From assembly GCA_030141605.1 (NCBI GenBank), contig JAQGDQ010000035.1:188001-248000 (forward strand): 60,000 bases of DNA, written 5' to 3'. The notes under the pieces were generated by a model, which was given only the letters and a program-made list of their open reading frames with translations, was not told where the DNA came from and made no database searches. Source of the stretch: Tubiluchus corallicola. Taxonomy: Eukaryota; Priapulida; Priapulimorpha; Priapulimorphida; Tubiluchidae. This document shows positions 11,993-23,230 of the stretch, piece by piece. The position numbers were made by a program, and so were the translations under genes. Numbering within the stretch: the stretch's first letter is position 1; the number at the start of each line of letters is the position of its first letter.

Positions 11993-12595
11993 TTACGAAG
12001 AGAGATATTGTTTGTATCTCAAGCAAGATAAGCTGTGTGCAAAATGGCAGAAAAGTATTAACATGTTACAATGCAAGGTTACATCTCCGAAAAATCGGAA
12101 TTTCACCGTAGAAACTAAACTTTGAATTTTGTCGTCACTTGCGGAACAAGTGTTCTTGCATAATTCTGAATTGTGATTTGGACAGTCAAAGTTGCTCAAA
12201 AAATGAAATCGGCGCGTTTCAAAGACAGTCTGAAGATAACGGATATAAAATGCCAACAAAAATTTCCGTCTATTTAAATTAACAAACAAGAACGAATCAC
12301 TGAGGCGATACAGAAGCGTCGGCTTAAATGTGCGAGACATTTCTTTAGTTTTCACAGAGTTTTGCAAAGTCTTACTACACAGCATTACATCAAACACACT
12401 AATACCTGAGAAGCAACGAGAACAGCTAATCACATGAAAATTAGATGCTCTGAAAAAAGACGTATTAAATACTCTTACTCGATTTAGATACTTGATATGT
12501 GACATCAGATCGAGGAACATGGCAAAAAAGAGTGGTGTTGTGTTATACGAAAGCACATAATAATAAGATTTTTTTGATAACTCTCCAGAGCACAT
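11993..12595 (-). CDS. Unrecognised 200-codon open frame inside intron 2
   Basis: An uninterrupted 200-codon frame starts MCSGELSKKSYYYVLSYNTT and ends at a TGA. It is rich in Phe, Leu, Ser and Cys and shows no domain I recognise. It shares the strand of the LRR gene but contains no LRR or LRRCT motif and has no evident splice sites joining the exons around it. Its length is unusual for DNA of this composition, so it could be an old transposon ORF, a lineage-specific gene, or chance. Confidence 0.2.
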   Translation of the reverse strand: MCSGELSKKSYYYVLSYNTTPLFFAMFLDLMSHIKYLNRVRVFNTSFFRASNFHVISCSRCFSGISVFDVMLCSKTLQNSVKTKEMSRTFKPTLLYRLSDSFLFVNLNRRKFLLAFYIRYLQTVFETRRFHFLSNFDCPNHNSELCKNTCSASDDKIQSLVSTVKFRFFGDVTLHCNMLILFCHFAHSLSCLRYKQYLSS

Positions 12596-12769
12596 ATCTA
12601 AACGTGTGCCAGCTATGACGTGCTCCTGACGCTCCCTTACATCATCCAGTGAAGTTTACAAAATAATGGTTTGTAACTGGCTGCACTGTTAGCAGTGAAG
12701 CACCAGCAATAATGGTTAACATAATTACATGTAAATCAACATGTCAGAATAAGCTAAATGATTAATTAC

Positions 12770-13447
12770 TTTCTAAAAACAGTTCTACGACCGTAGTCCC
12801 ACTGAGCTTTGGTTGTCTCATCTGCTGAAGACCTGTATTGACGATCGTTATCCGTTCAATATGTGTACTGGCTTTCAAATTTAAATCCAATGTGGTCAAA
12901 GCTGGAGAGTTCCTAATTTCCAGCCTCTTTAAATAAAGCATGTGTTTAAAAGCAAGCGGTTGGATCACACTTAGCTTGTTGTTATAGTTCATGGAAAAAT
13001 CGTCCACACTAGCCAATATATCATCTTCCCAAAGTTCCTCTATCCTCGAGAATCTTATATGCAGACTTTCAATGAAATTTCCTGGCAGAAACTTGTACGG
13101 AAGGAACGTCTCGTAGTAGTGGGCAATGGTCAAGCGCGACAAGTTTTTATTCAAGGACTTCTCTATCGTTTTCAGGTCAGTCCAGTATAAGACTGGAAGA
13201 TAAGTTGGTTTTCTAATGCCACAATTAACCCAGCATTTGTCAGTTTTCGTGTACTTACAAAAGTACAGATAACTGCCACACACAGTTTTATTATATTTGT
13301 AAGGTTCTGAAACATTGCATTCGTCTTTAAATGTAATAATTTCACCTTCACTGTGCGTTTTGTTTGGGATTTTGCAATCGATTTTGGAATCATGCCAATT
13401 GAGAAATTTAGTCCAAGCCATCTTACAGTCGCAAACAAGAGGATTGC
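12770..13447 (-). CDS. LRR protein gene, coding exon 2: first LRRCT, linker and second LRR module
   Basis: The exon starts after acceptor TTTATTCTTTCAG and ends at donor A|GTAATT. It encodes residues 193-419. Residues 193-236 complete the first LRRCT (GNPLVCDCKMAW, then Cys217 and Cys236). A cysteine-rich linker follows (Cys249, 256, 264, 268), possibly the N-cap of the next module. From about residue 285 come irregular leucine-rich repeats, e.g. LSRLTI, IESLHI, LKRLEIRNSPALTTLDLNL and IERITIVNTGL. The last stretch, up to VELFLE, parallels the end of exon 1. At 678 bp it is divisible by three, with the same phase at both ends, so it could be duplicated or skipped without breaking the frame. 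Confidence 0.82.
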
Positions 13448-14770
13448 CTGAAAGAATAAAAAATTTCCACTAAAGTAAAAGTCTAGCTAGAAAAACAGAA
13501 ATGTAAAGCAAGATGCTAATATTGTGCTAAAAATCTAGCTCATACAAACACGTTAACTGTACAAAAATGATCAACTATGTCAGAGTGAATACCTGGATAA
13601 ATTTGAACTAACTGTTCGTAATTTATTAAAGTGCCTGAACAAGTCTGTAAATTTACTTTTTGGTAGTGCTGATTGATAAAATTTGTTAAACAGTGAGTTG
13701 ATAGTGTTTAATCCAGTTCTGATTTCTTGGTCTGCTATGAAGCGAAACAAATCTCTCAGTAAACTAAGAAAAATCTTTTTTCTGTCAGCAGAGAAATTTG
13801 TATTTTACCAAGGCAAAGGGCAAAAACTTTACTATGATGTTCCGTACATATTTTTTGTGTTCTAGCCATGAATCTTGTTTAATAAATGATTGCTGTCGAC
13901 TTCCCGTTACACTTACGGGTTATGGGGTGCAGTATGACTTCATTTTTAGTGTTGGAGCCAAGAAGAGGTCATGACAGCCTTAGATAATCCAGCCCGCCAA
14001 GAACCCTATTCAGTAAAATCTGAGATGCTATCAAAGACTGAGTTAGATCTGTTTTGAAACTAAGAAACTAAAGCATGGGCGTAACCGTGAAAGTCATGTT
14101 TGAGGTTGTAGTTGAACACTTTGTAGAGAAAGAATAAAACACTATACTACATATGGGCACAAAACTGAAAAGCGTTTATTAGACTATAAACACATATGTA
14201 GAATGACTGTACACTGAACACTGAGAACAAGAGTGTCCAGCACTGATCACTGAGAGTCAGACAGTGACTAGAAAGTAAATCCAGTCAGTATATATAGGTA
14301 TAGGTAATGACAAAAGAATGTATGGGGTTGAAGTGCTGAATTATTCGAATCTATAATTTCAGCTTCGAATCCAATTCGAATTAAAAAAACTTGTTCGAAT
14401 CGAATTCGTACGTTCATTCACGTGAATATGCATTCACTGGACCGTACAATTATACTAGGGGTGAGTTTAGCTAGTAAAAATGTAAAATGATTAGTTAATA
14501 GATGGCAGCACCTAAAATATACAGTTACAATTTCCACAGTAACCACGTTCCAAACTTTAGGGAAGCAAGCACATAAAAAGACGCCGTAATATGTACCATA
14601 CAATTTTTCATTGACTAGGCCTATGTATTTTAATTGAAAATTAAGCTATCACCTATCAGCTACGCCACTGTGTGAAAGTCTTGGTTATCAAGCTTGTTTG
14701 ATGAACTAAGAAACATATGTTGGAGCCAAAGCCATGCAGACTTATGACTTTACCAAATCATATAACTTAC
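13448..14770 (-). other. Intron 1 of the LRR gene
   Basis: A phase-1 intron of about 1.3 kb runs from donor G|GTAAGT (14770) to acceptor TTTCAG (13448). Apart from the hAT-like element at 14074-14670 it is featureless. Confidence 0.7.
14074..14670. mobile_element. hAT-like non-autonomous element
   Basis: The left end CATGGGCGTAACCG and the right end on the opposite strand, CAGTGGCGTAGCTG, fit the common hAT terminal form CAGTGGCGTAGC. The flanking 8-mers (AACTAAAG and TGTGAAAG) agree at only four positions, so the target duplication is not convincing and the insertion is probably old. The interior contains clustered short repeats around CACTGA and TTCGAAT and no transposase frame. Confidence 0.45.
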
Positions 14771-15347
14771 CCAAAAGCGAGAGTTCTATGTTGGAAGGTT
14801 CGGTACTGAGAACAGGTTCCTTGATAAGGAAAAGAGCCGTTTTAACAATAGAAATAACTCTAAGTCGTCTATTATCCTTTAAAAAGAGCTCCAAATCGGT
14901 TAATTTTTGCGCGTAACTGATTGATAATTCTATCAGAAAAGGCAGTTTTGTGAACATTAAACGTGAAATTCTCTTTAAATTTGTGCAATTTTTTATTTCT
15001 AACGTCTGCAATCCTTCTGCATAGAGCGAATCGGCGGTCAACCTTTTCAAACCGTGTGAATCATGTATAAGCAAATGTTCAACTGACTTTTTGTCTAGAA
15101 ACCCTATTGGCAGCACCTCCTCAGAATAGCCTGCAATCCCAAGGAACATTAACGTTTCATCGTTTTGGATGGCACTTGCTATTTGCTTCACGTTGTTTGA
15201 GTCTAGCTCTCCTTTGAGCCCACACGAGTAACTTCGTTCCGAGACTCTCTTGCAGAATGTTGGCTGTAGAAATGCGAAACTAATATGAACACAAAACAGA
15301 ACAAACGCTAAACCTACTGCAATCTTACAAGATACTGTTTTATCCAT
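14771..15347 (-). CDS. LRR protein gene, coding exon 1: signal peptide and first LRR module
   Basis: I place the start at the ATG at 15347-15345 because MDKTVSCKIAVGLAFVLFCV is a textbook signal peptide: a lysine-containing start, then a hydrophobic core through ISFAF. The open frame reaches up to 15548 but lacks that architecture. After the signal come a short Cys-containing N-cap (CKRVSERSYSCGL) and irregular leucine-rich repeats, including VEHLLIHDSHGLKRL, LQTLEIKNCTNLKRI and LIELSISYAQKLTDLELFL. The exon ends TTGG|GTAAGT in phase 1. Joined to exons 2 and 3 (577+678+293 nt) the reading frame is 1548 nt, giving 515 residues plus stop. Such proteins are extracellular binding scaffolds, e.g. 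in adhesion, signalling or immunity; the ligand cannot be read from the sequence. Confidence 0.82.
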
Positions 15348-15599
15348 AATATTATACGGTTCGACAACATGGCTATTTAGAAAACATTGATGCCTTGGTG
15401 ACATAATGCATGACGTAATGAAGGTTGCGAGGCAATTTAAGCCTGTAAGAGAAAAACTGGAAATAATTTGCGGCCTGCTACACCAATATATAATTTCAGA
15501 GTGTAATGCCTTTAAAATTCTCGTTAAAAACACGAGCCGCTGTAACACTGATTTAATGAGAGCGAAGATTTTTACAAATAGAATGTTCTAGGGCGGGGA

Positions 15600-16006
15600 C
15601 AGGCATTTCTTGAAGTCACATATATTTATTTATTTAATTATTTTTATATTACATGTGCAGTCCCCATAAATGAGGTTTTGTTTGCACAATTTACTGTGCA
15701 TAGAAGTAAAATATAACATAATTAACATAAAATAAATAACATCCTAATTAACATTCCATAAAAGCATGGTTGTAAAGCTAAAGAAGAGTTAAACAAGGAA
15801 ATAAAATACATTGAAGCTTAGCTAACATCTATTTATAAGTAGTTGTTCCGTGTGTTTCTTTTTAAATATTTCAAATTTTGTAATTTTACTTAATTGAGAT
15901 TTGATTGCATACTGGCTGTAACCCTTGCTTGCCAAGACACTAAACCGTCTTGTACAAAATTTGATTTGCAATTGAAATTTAGCTGATTATAGATGTAAGT
16001 TGCTGG
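15600..16006. other. Upstream flank of the LRR gene; possible LINE 3' tail
   Basis: An ATTT-rich start (15628-15650) resembles the A-rich tail of a LINE inserted on the minus strand, as at 57967 and 59660, but I could not confirm a family match. No exon is seen. Confidence 0.3.
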
Positions 16007-16193
16007 CAGGACTGGATTGCCCTATAGACTAATATATGCTGCAGCATAGGGCCCCTCAAGCTTGGTGGTTAATACTTTGCTTTGCTGAAGAATTCTTATA
16101 ACTTAAAATAAAATTTCAGCTTTAAATTAGAGGGCGGCTCCATCCCATGATTTCATTAGCCTAGGGGCCCCAAAAGGTCATAATCCGGCCCTG
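16007..16193. mobile_element. Short hAT-type MITE
   Basis: The ends read CAGGACTGGATTGCCC on the left and CAGGGCCGGATTATGACC on the right (opposite strand), a well-known form of hAT termini. The flanks GTTGCTGG and GTTGGCTG look like an 8-bp duplication with a one-base shift. The interior is 187 bp in total with no coding frame. It shares the segments CTATAGACTA and GGGxCCCTCAAGCT with the larger element at 47348-47798, so the two belong to one family. Confidence 0.75.
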
Positions 16194-16479
16194 GTTGGCT
16201 GACTACTATTTTGTGGAGCAAGCAAACATCAGGGGCCCAAATAAAGTATTATTTAAAACACACCTGGAATATAAATACCAGAATCACGGTTTTCAACTAC
16301 CTACGAGAATTCATGTTGCCTAATATTCGGTCACGAAATTCTTTGCTAGCCCAACTGGGTTTTGAACTTTGGGTCGGCCGATTTAGTTCAAAATGGATTG
16401 CCGAGCGAGGTCTATAATCACAAATGTTAGAATAGCAATATTAGCTCAAGTTCTAAGTTCTGAGGGTGTCCCTCATTTA

Positions 16480-17000
16480 ATATCAGTCCGCTAGCGTTTC
16501 ACATTGGCGGGACATCTCCCGTAAAGTTCCGGCATCCGCACACTAAAAATGGCTGAAATCGCTTTGCTAACAGCTGGACTCGTCGGAAACGACAACTGCA
16601 CCAATGTTCCATTCTCAGACTGGCTCAGCGAGACCATCGTACGATGACAGACCACCAGAACGCGTCTGACAACATCTTCTAATCAGTCAGGTACCAAGCT
16701 TTCAGAACGTATAGAAATCTGCTCGTGTCGTTTTGGTTGAAAACTCTACTATCGTGATAGCACACACATCTTAGAAAAATGACTTTCGCCAAACACCAGA
16801 CATATGGTTTGCGTTCTGACATCCCAAGATAACGACTAGTAGTGCGAACAATTCGTGTAGCTAATTGCAAGTCATAAAGTTGACTACAAAAGCATCCAAA
16901 GCATCTTGTCATGACAAAATCAATAGGCCTTTTTGCTGGGTCGGCCATTTAACCAAACTATGCCAGTAACCTCGTGGAATAACTGACACCTCTCAAATCG
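16480..17000. promoter_or_regulatory. GC-richer block upstream of the LRR gene
   Basis: This half-kilobase is noticeably richer in GC and CpG than its surroundings. It lies about 1.1 kb upstream of the LRR start codon on that gene's 5' side. It could hold a promoter or non-coding first exon. Equally, it could be the residue of another repeat. An 89-codon minus frame here (16679-16948) is unrecognised and unsupported. Confidence 0.2.
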
Positions 17001-17799
17001 TGACCCATTTAATCATCCAATCACAGCAGTACTATAGGTACGACATCGTGAAACCAAAATTTGGTTCAAAAGCTAAACTGTAATACTTCTTTGCTGAACT
17101 CACAGTAGACGGAGCCACCAGTTTATGACGTATACCTAATTCCGTTAGTTAGTTTTAGATGACAGGTTCGATACAATACGTTTAGATATAGCTAACAGTT
17201 TTTTCAAAAGCCACGTATGTATTTCTAGGCAGTCGCCAATTTGAAAGACCGTTAAAGTAACATTTCAATGCTTAAATTTTGTGCAGTAATGAGGGAGAGT
17301 GAGAAAATATGTATTAAAATGACATGCTTACGTTAAAAGTGATAGAAAATAGGAGCATATCCTTCAGAGATTCCAAAGATATGCACGAAATAAAAAATGC
17401 GTCAATCGACACGCTCGGTCTTTCTGGTGTTAAGATTAATCGAAACTTGGTGGGAAAGAGACATTTTAACACTGGAAAAATCAATATCGAACCTGCTATT
17501 GGATAAAACAGGACGGAGTATGCGTCAATAAGCCTCTTTGGTGGACAGGGAAACTTTAAGCATTTGTATATAATTACAGAGTAGGCGTCACAGATAATAG
17601 CATGTCTAACTTGTGTGGTTTAGCGATTACTCAAGAAAAGCAGATTTCCTTAGAAGTCTTCTAAGGGAAACTTTAAAGGTAAGATGGTCGTACATAATCA
17701 ATAAGATTTATACCCTAGAACAAAATAAATTCCTTGGCGATCAAAAGTCAACTTCTGAAGATTAAGATGGTTTCTAAGATTACCAGGTGAAACACCAGC

Positions 17800-17990
17800 A
17801 AGAATCGCCTTAAAACTTTGCAAAAAAAACCATCTGGCAAACCAAAAATAACTTGGATAGCTAAGATAATTAAAGATGTTCAACAGCTTTAACAGATCCA
17901 ATCTAACTTTAGGAGTAAAAGAACTTACTCTGTTTATCTGCAGATAGGACAGAGTGAATGCTCTAATAAATGTTAATGCCTCAATGTTAA
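17800..17990 (+). pseudogene. LINE C-terminal remnant
   Basis: The plus strand reads KKPSGKPKITWIAKIIKDVQ and then a stop. A shifted frame continues NLTLGVKELTLF and, after another stop, DR. This matches in order the usual LINE tail pattern G(R/K)P-x-x-TW...KDL...L-x-EA-x-x-LA-x-DR. The frame break and stops show it is non-functional. The overlapping 117-codon minus frame is a shadow. Confidence 0.4.
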
Positions 17991-18199
17991 CAACAGACAG
18001 AATGAGACTTTGAAGAAAAAGAAGAAGAAAAGGAGAAGGATGATTCGGCACCGAAACTCAAGCACCTGAGTAATTGATGCAAACAAAGCAGAAATTAATC
18101 GAGGAAAACACCTGTTAGGAACACCACAGAGGTAAACAAAACTAGTGTAGAATAAAATAAGAACTTTCTTAAAATAATCACAAAAATAATGAATTTTCA

Positions 18200-19315
18200 T
18201 AAAACATCTTGTTTCTTATTACAGGAACAATCAGAAATCTTGGTGGCTACTTATTAACAACTGCAGTAAAAGCTGATGTAAATTTTGTTGTTTGTTCGTG
18301 AATATTATTAAAATGTACAAAATATGTATAAACAGATTAAGACAAACTGACGTATAACTACAGTAAATGTATTGTTATACAAAATGCACGTTTATGAAAG
18401 TGAAAATGGAACTTTATCAGAGCTATAAATTCTTTTCTTCATTAAAAGGCACTACATTTCTGACTTAATCACTTTATAATAGAGGCCATATATGTTTTAC
18501 GCAGCAAGTATATAGACACTATACTTTATAAAGGTTTGTCGCCTTACATAAATATAAATATCAATTAATTATAAATATTAACTAATCAATTTTTGGTATT
18601 AGTAAATCTTTTTTAATATTCATAAATGTGTGATTTTTAATGCTTGAAAATTATTTGTTAAAAAGTTAATAAATAAATAATAAATATTGAAAACTGATTT
18701 ATTGATTTTAAAAAATAAGTAATAAATTCTACCTTGACGCCCATAAGCATTTGTGCTGTGTAATAGAGCACCTATGTATTTACTGCGTAAAAGTTTGTGT
18801 AATGCTTTGCAGCGCCATTTGTTCTTGAATTTTCACAACCGAAGTTCAATATAGGTAGTTTCAATTATTAATATTTCCTTTACATGCTCTGTGATTAACT
18901 GATGTAGGACAGTAAGCAAGATTAAATGGACTTTAAAAAACTGTACCGTAGTAATGCCATGATAGGTTAATTAAAAAACTGATAATTTGATCAAGTCTAA
19001 AAAGAAATTACGAAAATGGCTAAAATGTATTTGGTTTTGAACCAGTGCCCTGCAAGCTCTAGCAAAAAGGCGAACTAGAAATAAATAAATAGCAAAACCT
19101 CAACGCATTCTCGTTTCAAACAAGTTTTTTGGGATTTTTACACCGTTCGCTGTTTACAGAATTAAAATAAATTCGTGGTCTCTCATACTTTTTGTCAGTT
19201 GTCGAACGATAGCGCCACCGTGAAAAACCATATTTTCCTGAAGCTGTTTGGTTGCTTGTTTTCTTGCTTTTTTCTTCGAGAATAAAAATTGTCAGCGCAT
19301 TATTCTGCGAAGTAG
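18200..19315. other. No gene seen
   Basis: AT-rich sequence, with a stretch of TAAATA-type low complexity near 18540-18720. No exons, RNA genes or inverted repeats were recognised. Confidence 0.4.
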
Positions 19316-19320
19316 TAGTT

Positions 19321-19414
<94 letters not shown>

Positions 19415-19443
19415 CAGCAGCAGTAATAGTAGCATTAGTAGTA
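19316..19443. repeat. AGC then AGT trinucleotide microsatellite
   Basis: About 16 copies of AGC pass into about 16 copies of AGT, then interrupted AGC/AGT units to 19443. The serine-rich, alanine/valine-rich and threonine/alanine-rich open frames across it on both strands are repeat translations. Confidence 0.97.
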
Positions 19444-19716
19444 GTAAAAAATTTTTTGTTATTGAATTTTACAAAAGAGAACATAAGCCGATGGCTATTT
19501 TCCAACAAGTTAAAAAAATAAGACAAAATAAAAAATTCTGATACAATGCACACAGTGTACGAGCTAGCACACAATACTCCACAGAGCTGCCATCTGTGGG
19601 CAGCAGCACACATTTTGTTAGGAATAGTAAAATACAAGTTATATTGTATTCAGCATGGGTATGCAAGATTTCCTGTCAAGTTGGCTGCATCATAAATTGT
19701 TTTACTTAACATTATT

Positions 19717-19828
<112 letters not shown>

Positions 19829-20245
19829 ATTAATATATTATTTTAACAGAATATTTATAAATGTAAAATACTTCGACATAGGGGTTTTCAAACAAATTGA
19901 CCGTTTAACAAGCTTCATTGGTTTGCAGAGCAAATGGGTGTTGACAATTTTAACAATTAATGTACGTTTGCATAGTAATTCAGCAAACGTTACATCAACA
20001 TTTGAATGGTTACATTGCAGTTGATGCACTGTCACTGTTAAAATTTGGATATCTGATTGTAAATATCTTAACTTTGTATCAAAACACCTACTTATTCCTA
20101 TGTCAATCAGGCTTTCCTATGTGCCAAACGTTAAGAAAATAAAAAATATATACATTTACAATATTAGAAAGTACCATCTAGGAATTTTATAGGTGACTCG
20201 GCGTATTAATGGCAAGTATACGACACGTTTGTGCAGCACTGTCAT

Positions 20246-20510
20246 TCACAGGAGGCGTTTTTCAAATGTTTTTACAGAAAGTTTCAACTTGTATGAATTA
20301 TTACACGTTCTATAATCTTCAGGTAACTTATTCCACAGTTTGAAGCCTTGATAACATAAAGAGTGGTAAAGAAACTCCATTGTTGAGTGATAACCAGTAT
20401 ACTTGCATTTCAGTATCGCAATGCGAATCAATTTACAAAAACGAACTTTTAAAATTGCAAGCGAGAATTTTCGTAAACGTAAGCAAGTATGTCGTTTCTT
20501 AACTGTTATA
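20246..20510 (-). pseudogene. LINE reverse-transcriptase C-terminal fragment
   Basis: The minus-strand frame contains YHSLCYQGFKLWNKLPEDYR, then a basic stretch ending FEKRLL and a stop. This is the GxKLWNxLP...FKxxL tail of non-LTR retrotransposon ORF2. The frame is intact over about 85 codons but the rest of the RT domain is absent, so it is a 5'-truncated copy. Upstream, the frame merely runs into the unrelated repeat at 20508-20575. Confidence 0.6.
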
Positions 20511-20575
20511 ATCTTAATGTCAGTCTTGTTATGAATGATGCAACAAACCCACAATTAAACAAATTTCAATACCAA
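20508..20575 (+). repeat. Repeat family C, copy 1
   Basis: This 68-bp block shares the core AAACCCACAATTA and the upstream ATAATCTTA with 29083-29150 and 59195-59265. It is probably one arm of a fold-back or SINE-like element; here only one arm is obvious. Confidence 0.6.
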
Positions 20576-20580
20576 TCATA

Positions 20581-21010
20581 ACCAATGGCGCCAAGAGAAT
20601 TTTTGCGCCCCAGGGTAAAAGGAAACTTGGCCCCCTCCTCCAATACTCAAACTAATGTTAATTAATTATGATACTCAAACCAAGTCCATAATTGCAGTAC
20701 CAGTTTTTAGGCACAAAAGGTATATGGGGTTACACGTGACTTGGTGACTTTCTCCAAACAATTAAAAGATCATATCAATTTTTTTCAAGAGGCCAACTTA
20801 TTATTCGCATGGTACTAGTCCATATAGCATTTGTCATACACGTCTGAGGCTTGGATTTTCCCAAATGAACTATGATCTTAACAAACACAGTTGCAAGTGT
20901 CATTGGTAATATCGTCAGTCCCAACTGCCTGTGTGACAATCATTATGAAAATGAAAAGCACTAAATGTTTGAATAGCCGTTGCACCCCGGGAACAGGATG
21001 GCGCTGGAGC
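20581..21010. mobile_element. Possible eroded hAT-like element
   Basis: The left end CCAATGGCGCC..TTTTTGCGCCCC and the right end, on the opposite strand, CCAGCGCCATCC..GGGGTGCAACG are loosely inverted and resemble hAT termini. No target duplication is visible and the match is weak. Confidence 0.25.
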
Positions 21011-23230
21011 GAAGTTCATTTAATCTGCATAATTCAAACTTTCTCCCTGTTAATATCAATGAATTAAATAACGAAACTGAAATCCATACTTTATGACATG
21101 GTAACTTACTTTTCAATCTTAACCAAAATAAAACTATCTTTGATATAACGCAGAAATCTACATAAAGCTTCAAGCTGATTCAGTAACCGTTAATTTAACA
21201 TTTTGCACCATTAGATTTCAGTTGATGTACTGTCACTGTAAAAACATAGATATCTAATTGTGAATATCTCAACTTTGTATTAGAGTATTTACCAATTCTT
21301 AAATGTATATTAATTAGTTTTGTTCTGTATACCAAAGGTGATGGAAAACAAATACGTTCATAAAATAGGGGATTATAAAATTAAATTTTCAGCATTTTTG
21401 AACGTTTTAAGGACGTTTTTATGATAGAATAAAATAATCTAATATATTTAGCGCTTTCTTTTATAAAAAAAAACAAAAAATGATAGTTGGCTGCATTTTT
21501 GATGCAATTTACTTTGAAGCAGAATAATATAGTTTTAACTATGCCGATTTATAGGCGGTTTATGTTTGCAAGCACACATTTTATTTTGGTGGCCTTACTA
21601 AAGGTACCATCGTTTGGCTGCCCCCTCAGCTCATGGACCACCGCGGGCCGTCCCGGTTCACACCCTCCCTTCAGTGGGCCCACATAAATTTTAAAACAAT
21701 ATAATCTCTTAAAGGGAAAGACATTAAGAAACCTTAATCGCACAGTACGTGCCTTTTCCTTGGAAAGCGTTTTCATGAATATGAACTTTCTAAGGATCAG
21801 AGGATTCTTTTCTTAGGAGATAAATAAGTCAAGTGGTAAAAATTTCCAGAGAGCACATTCCATGAAGGACTTCATGTCCTTCCGGTAATAGATTACTTGG
21901 TAACGTTCATTAAACATTGAAACAGAACGATCAGGTAAATGCCCTAAGTATCTACCGCTATTCAACTAGTTTGACACTATTGCAATATTAAGCAATTAGC
22001 TAGTCGATTTTTCAAACTGATTGTGAAGCGAACCGGTGTTTAAATTATTGGGTCTGAAATTTTTGAAGTTTTATTTTTTACTGCTTTCATTTTCAAAGTT
22101 TTCCATTTGCTTTGTCTGTTTTTAATGTTATGCAAGCTTTATGACTTGGGTACTTTACACTGGTTTAAGTTAATTCTTCATTAGGCATTGATAAGTTTCA
22201 GCACCTCATACTTTTCTTATTGCAGTTGTTTCTAGTGATGAATCCAACGTCGATACGAAACACAAGGGTTTCCATCTATATTGGTGCGCTCCGCCCAGTA
22301 ATGCTCATAGCCACGCCCACTGATCCATGCTCACATGCCAGACGGACTTTTATATAACGCTTATCATGATGGGTAGCTATAGGTGTACGAAGTTATCGGT
22401 TGCTCCTAAAGTGAATGCATTGATGAGCTCATAAAGAATATTTTAGAAATTTTGCAAAACTATAGGGCTAGGTACGCGAGACGTTCTTGGCGAAACTAGC
22501 AAGGAATTTTAAAGGACCTTCATTTCAGGACTACCAGGTACGTGTCATACACCTAAAATGATCTACGTAACTATGCTATAAGCCTAAATTTAGCGTTATT
22601 TATTATATAATTGATATTAGAAATATTGATTTAGTTTTTTTATTATTACAGTGTAGCCTACGCATTATTCTACATATATAATATCAAGAGTTTATCAACA
22701 ATAATCTCACTTTGTCGTTATTACATGTTGATAATTAAGGATACATAGAGGTAATATGGTCAATGTGATTTTGAAATCATTATCGTTAATCAGTTAACAT
22801 GCAGTTATGAGGCTGTTACTAAATTAAATTGAAATTTAATGATAATACACAGCTACAGTAACTTAATTCTGATCTTATTATATTCTTGATAATGTCAGCA
22901 CAGCACTATGTACATATTTATGAAATATCTTGTTTAGCTTTTAATACTGCATAAAAAAGTAATTATGAATAATTATGGATCTCTCGCTTTCAAATTAATT
23001 TCAGCAAAAAGGTGATTATAATCCGATCAAAATAATCTTAAAGGCACAAGCAAAAACGTTTGTACATTATTCTCTTGTCAAATTGTTGTCATGAAATTTA
23101 TGTTAATTATTTAAATGCGTAAATTTACATTTTTTGGATATTGATGAATAAGCTGTTCAGCTTAGTAATTATAATGACGCCATATCTAACCTAATTAATG
23201 AGCCTCTTAATTGCTAGGTTAGGTTCCAAC
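21010..23230. other. No gene seen
   Basis: Mostly AT-rich. Two GC-richer islands stand out: 21615-21690, which looks like a transposon end, and 22250-22400. The second includes CCACGCCCAC and a TATA-like TTTTATATAA at about 22349. I see no open frame or RNA gene that explains either. Confidence 0.35.

Larger units (their letters stand above)
9934..12769 (-). other. Intron 2 of the LRR gene
   Basis: A phase-1 intron of about 2.8 kb runs from donor A|GTAATT (12769) to acceptor TTTCAG (9934). It holds the TTAA-flanked MITE at 11138-11757 and an unexplained 200-codon frame at 11993-12595. The rest, including 9960-11130, is AT-rich with nothing recognisable. Confidence 0.7.

Noticed and set aside
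15348-15548. Upstream in-frame extension of the LRR exon 1
   Set aside because: The extra 67 residues would bury the signal peptide; the ATG at 15347 gives a standard secretory start.
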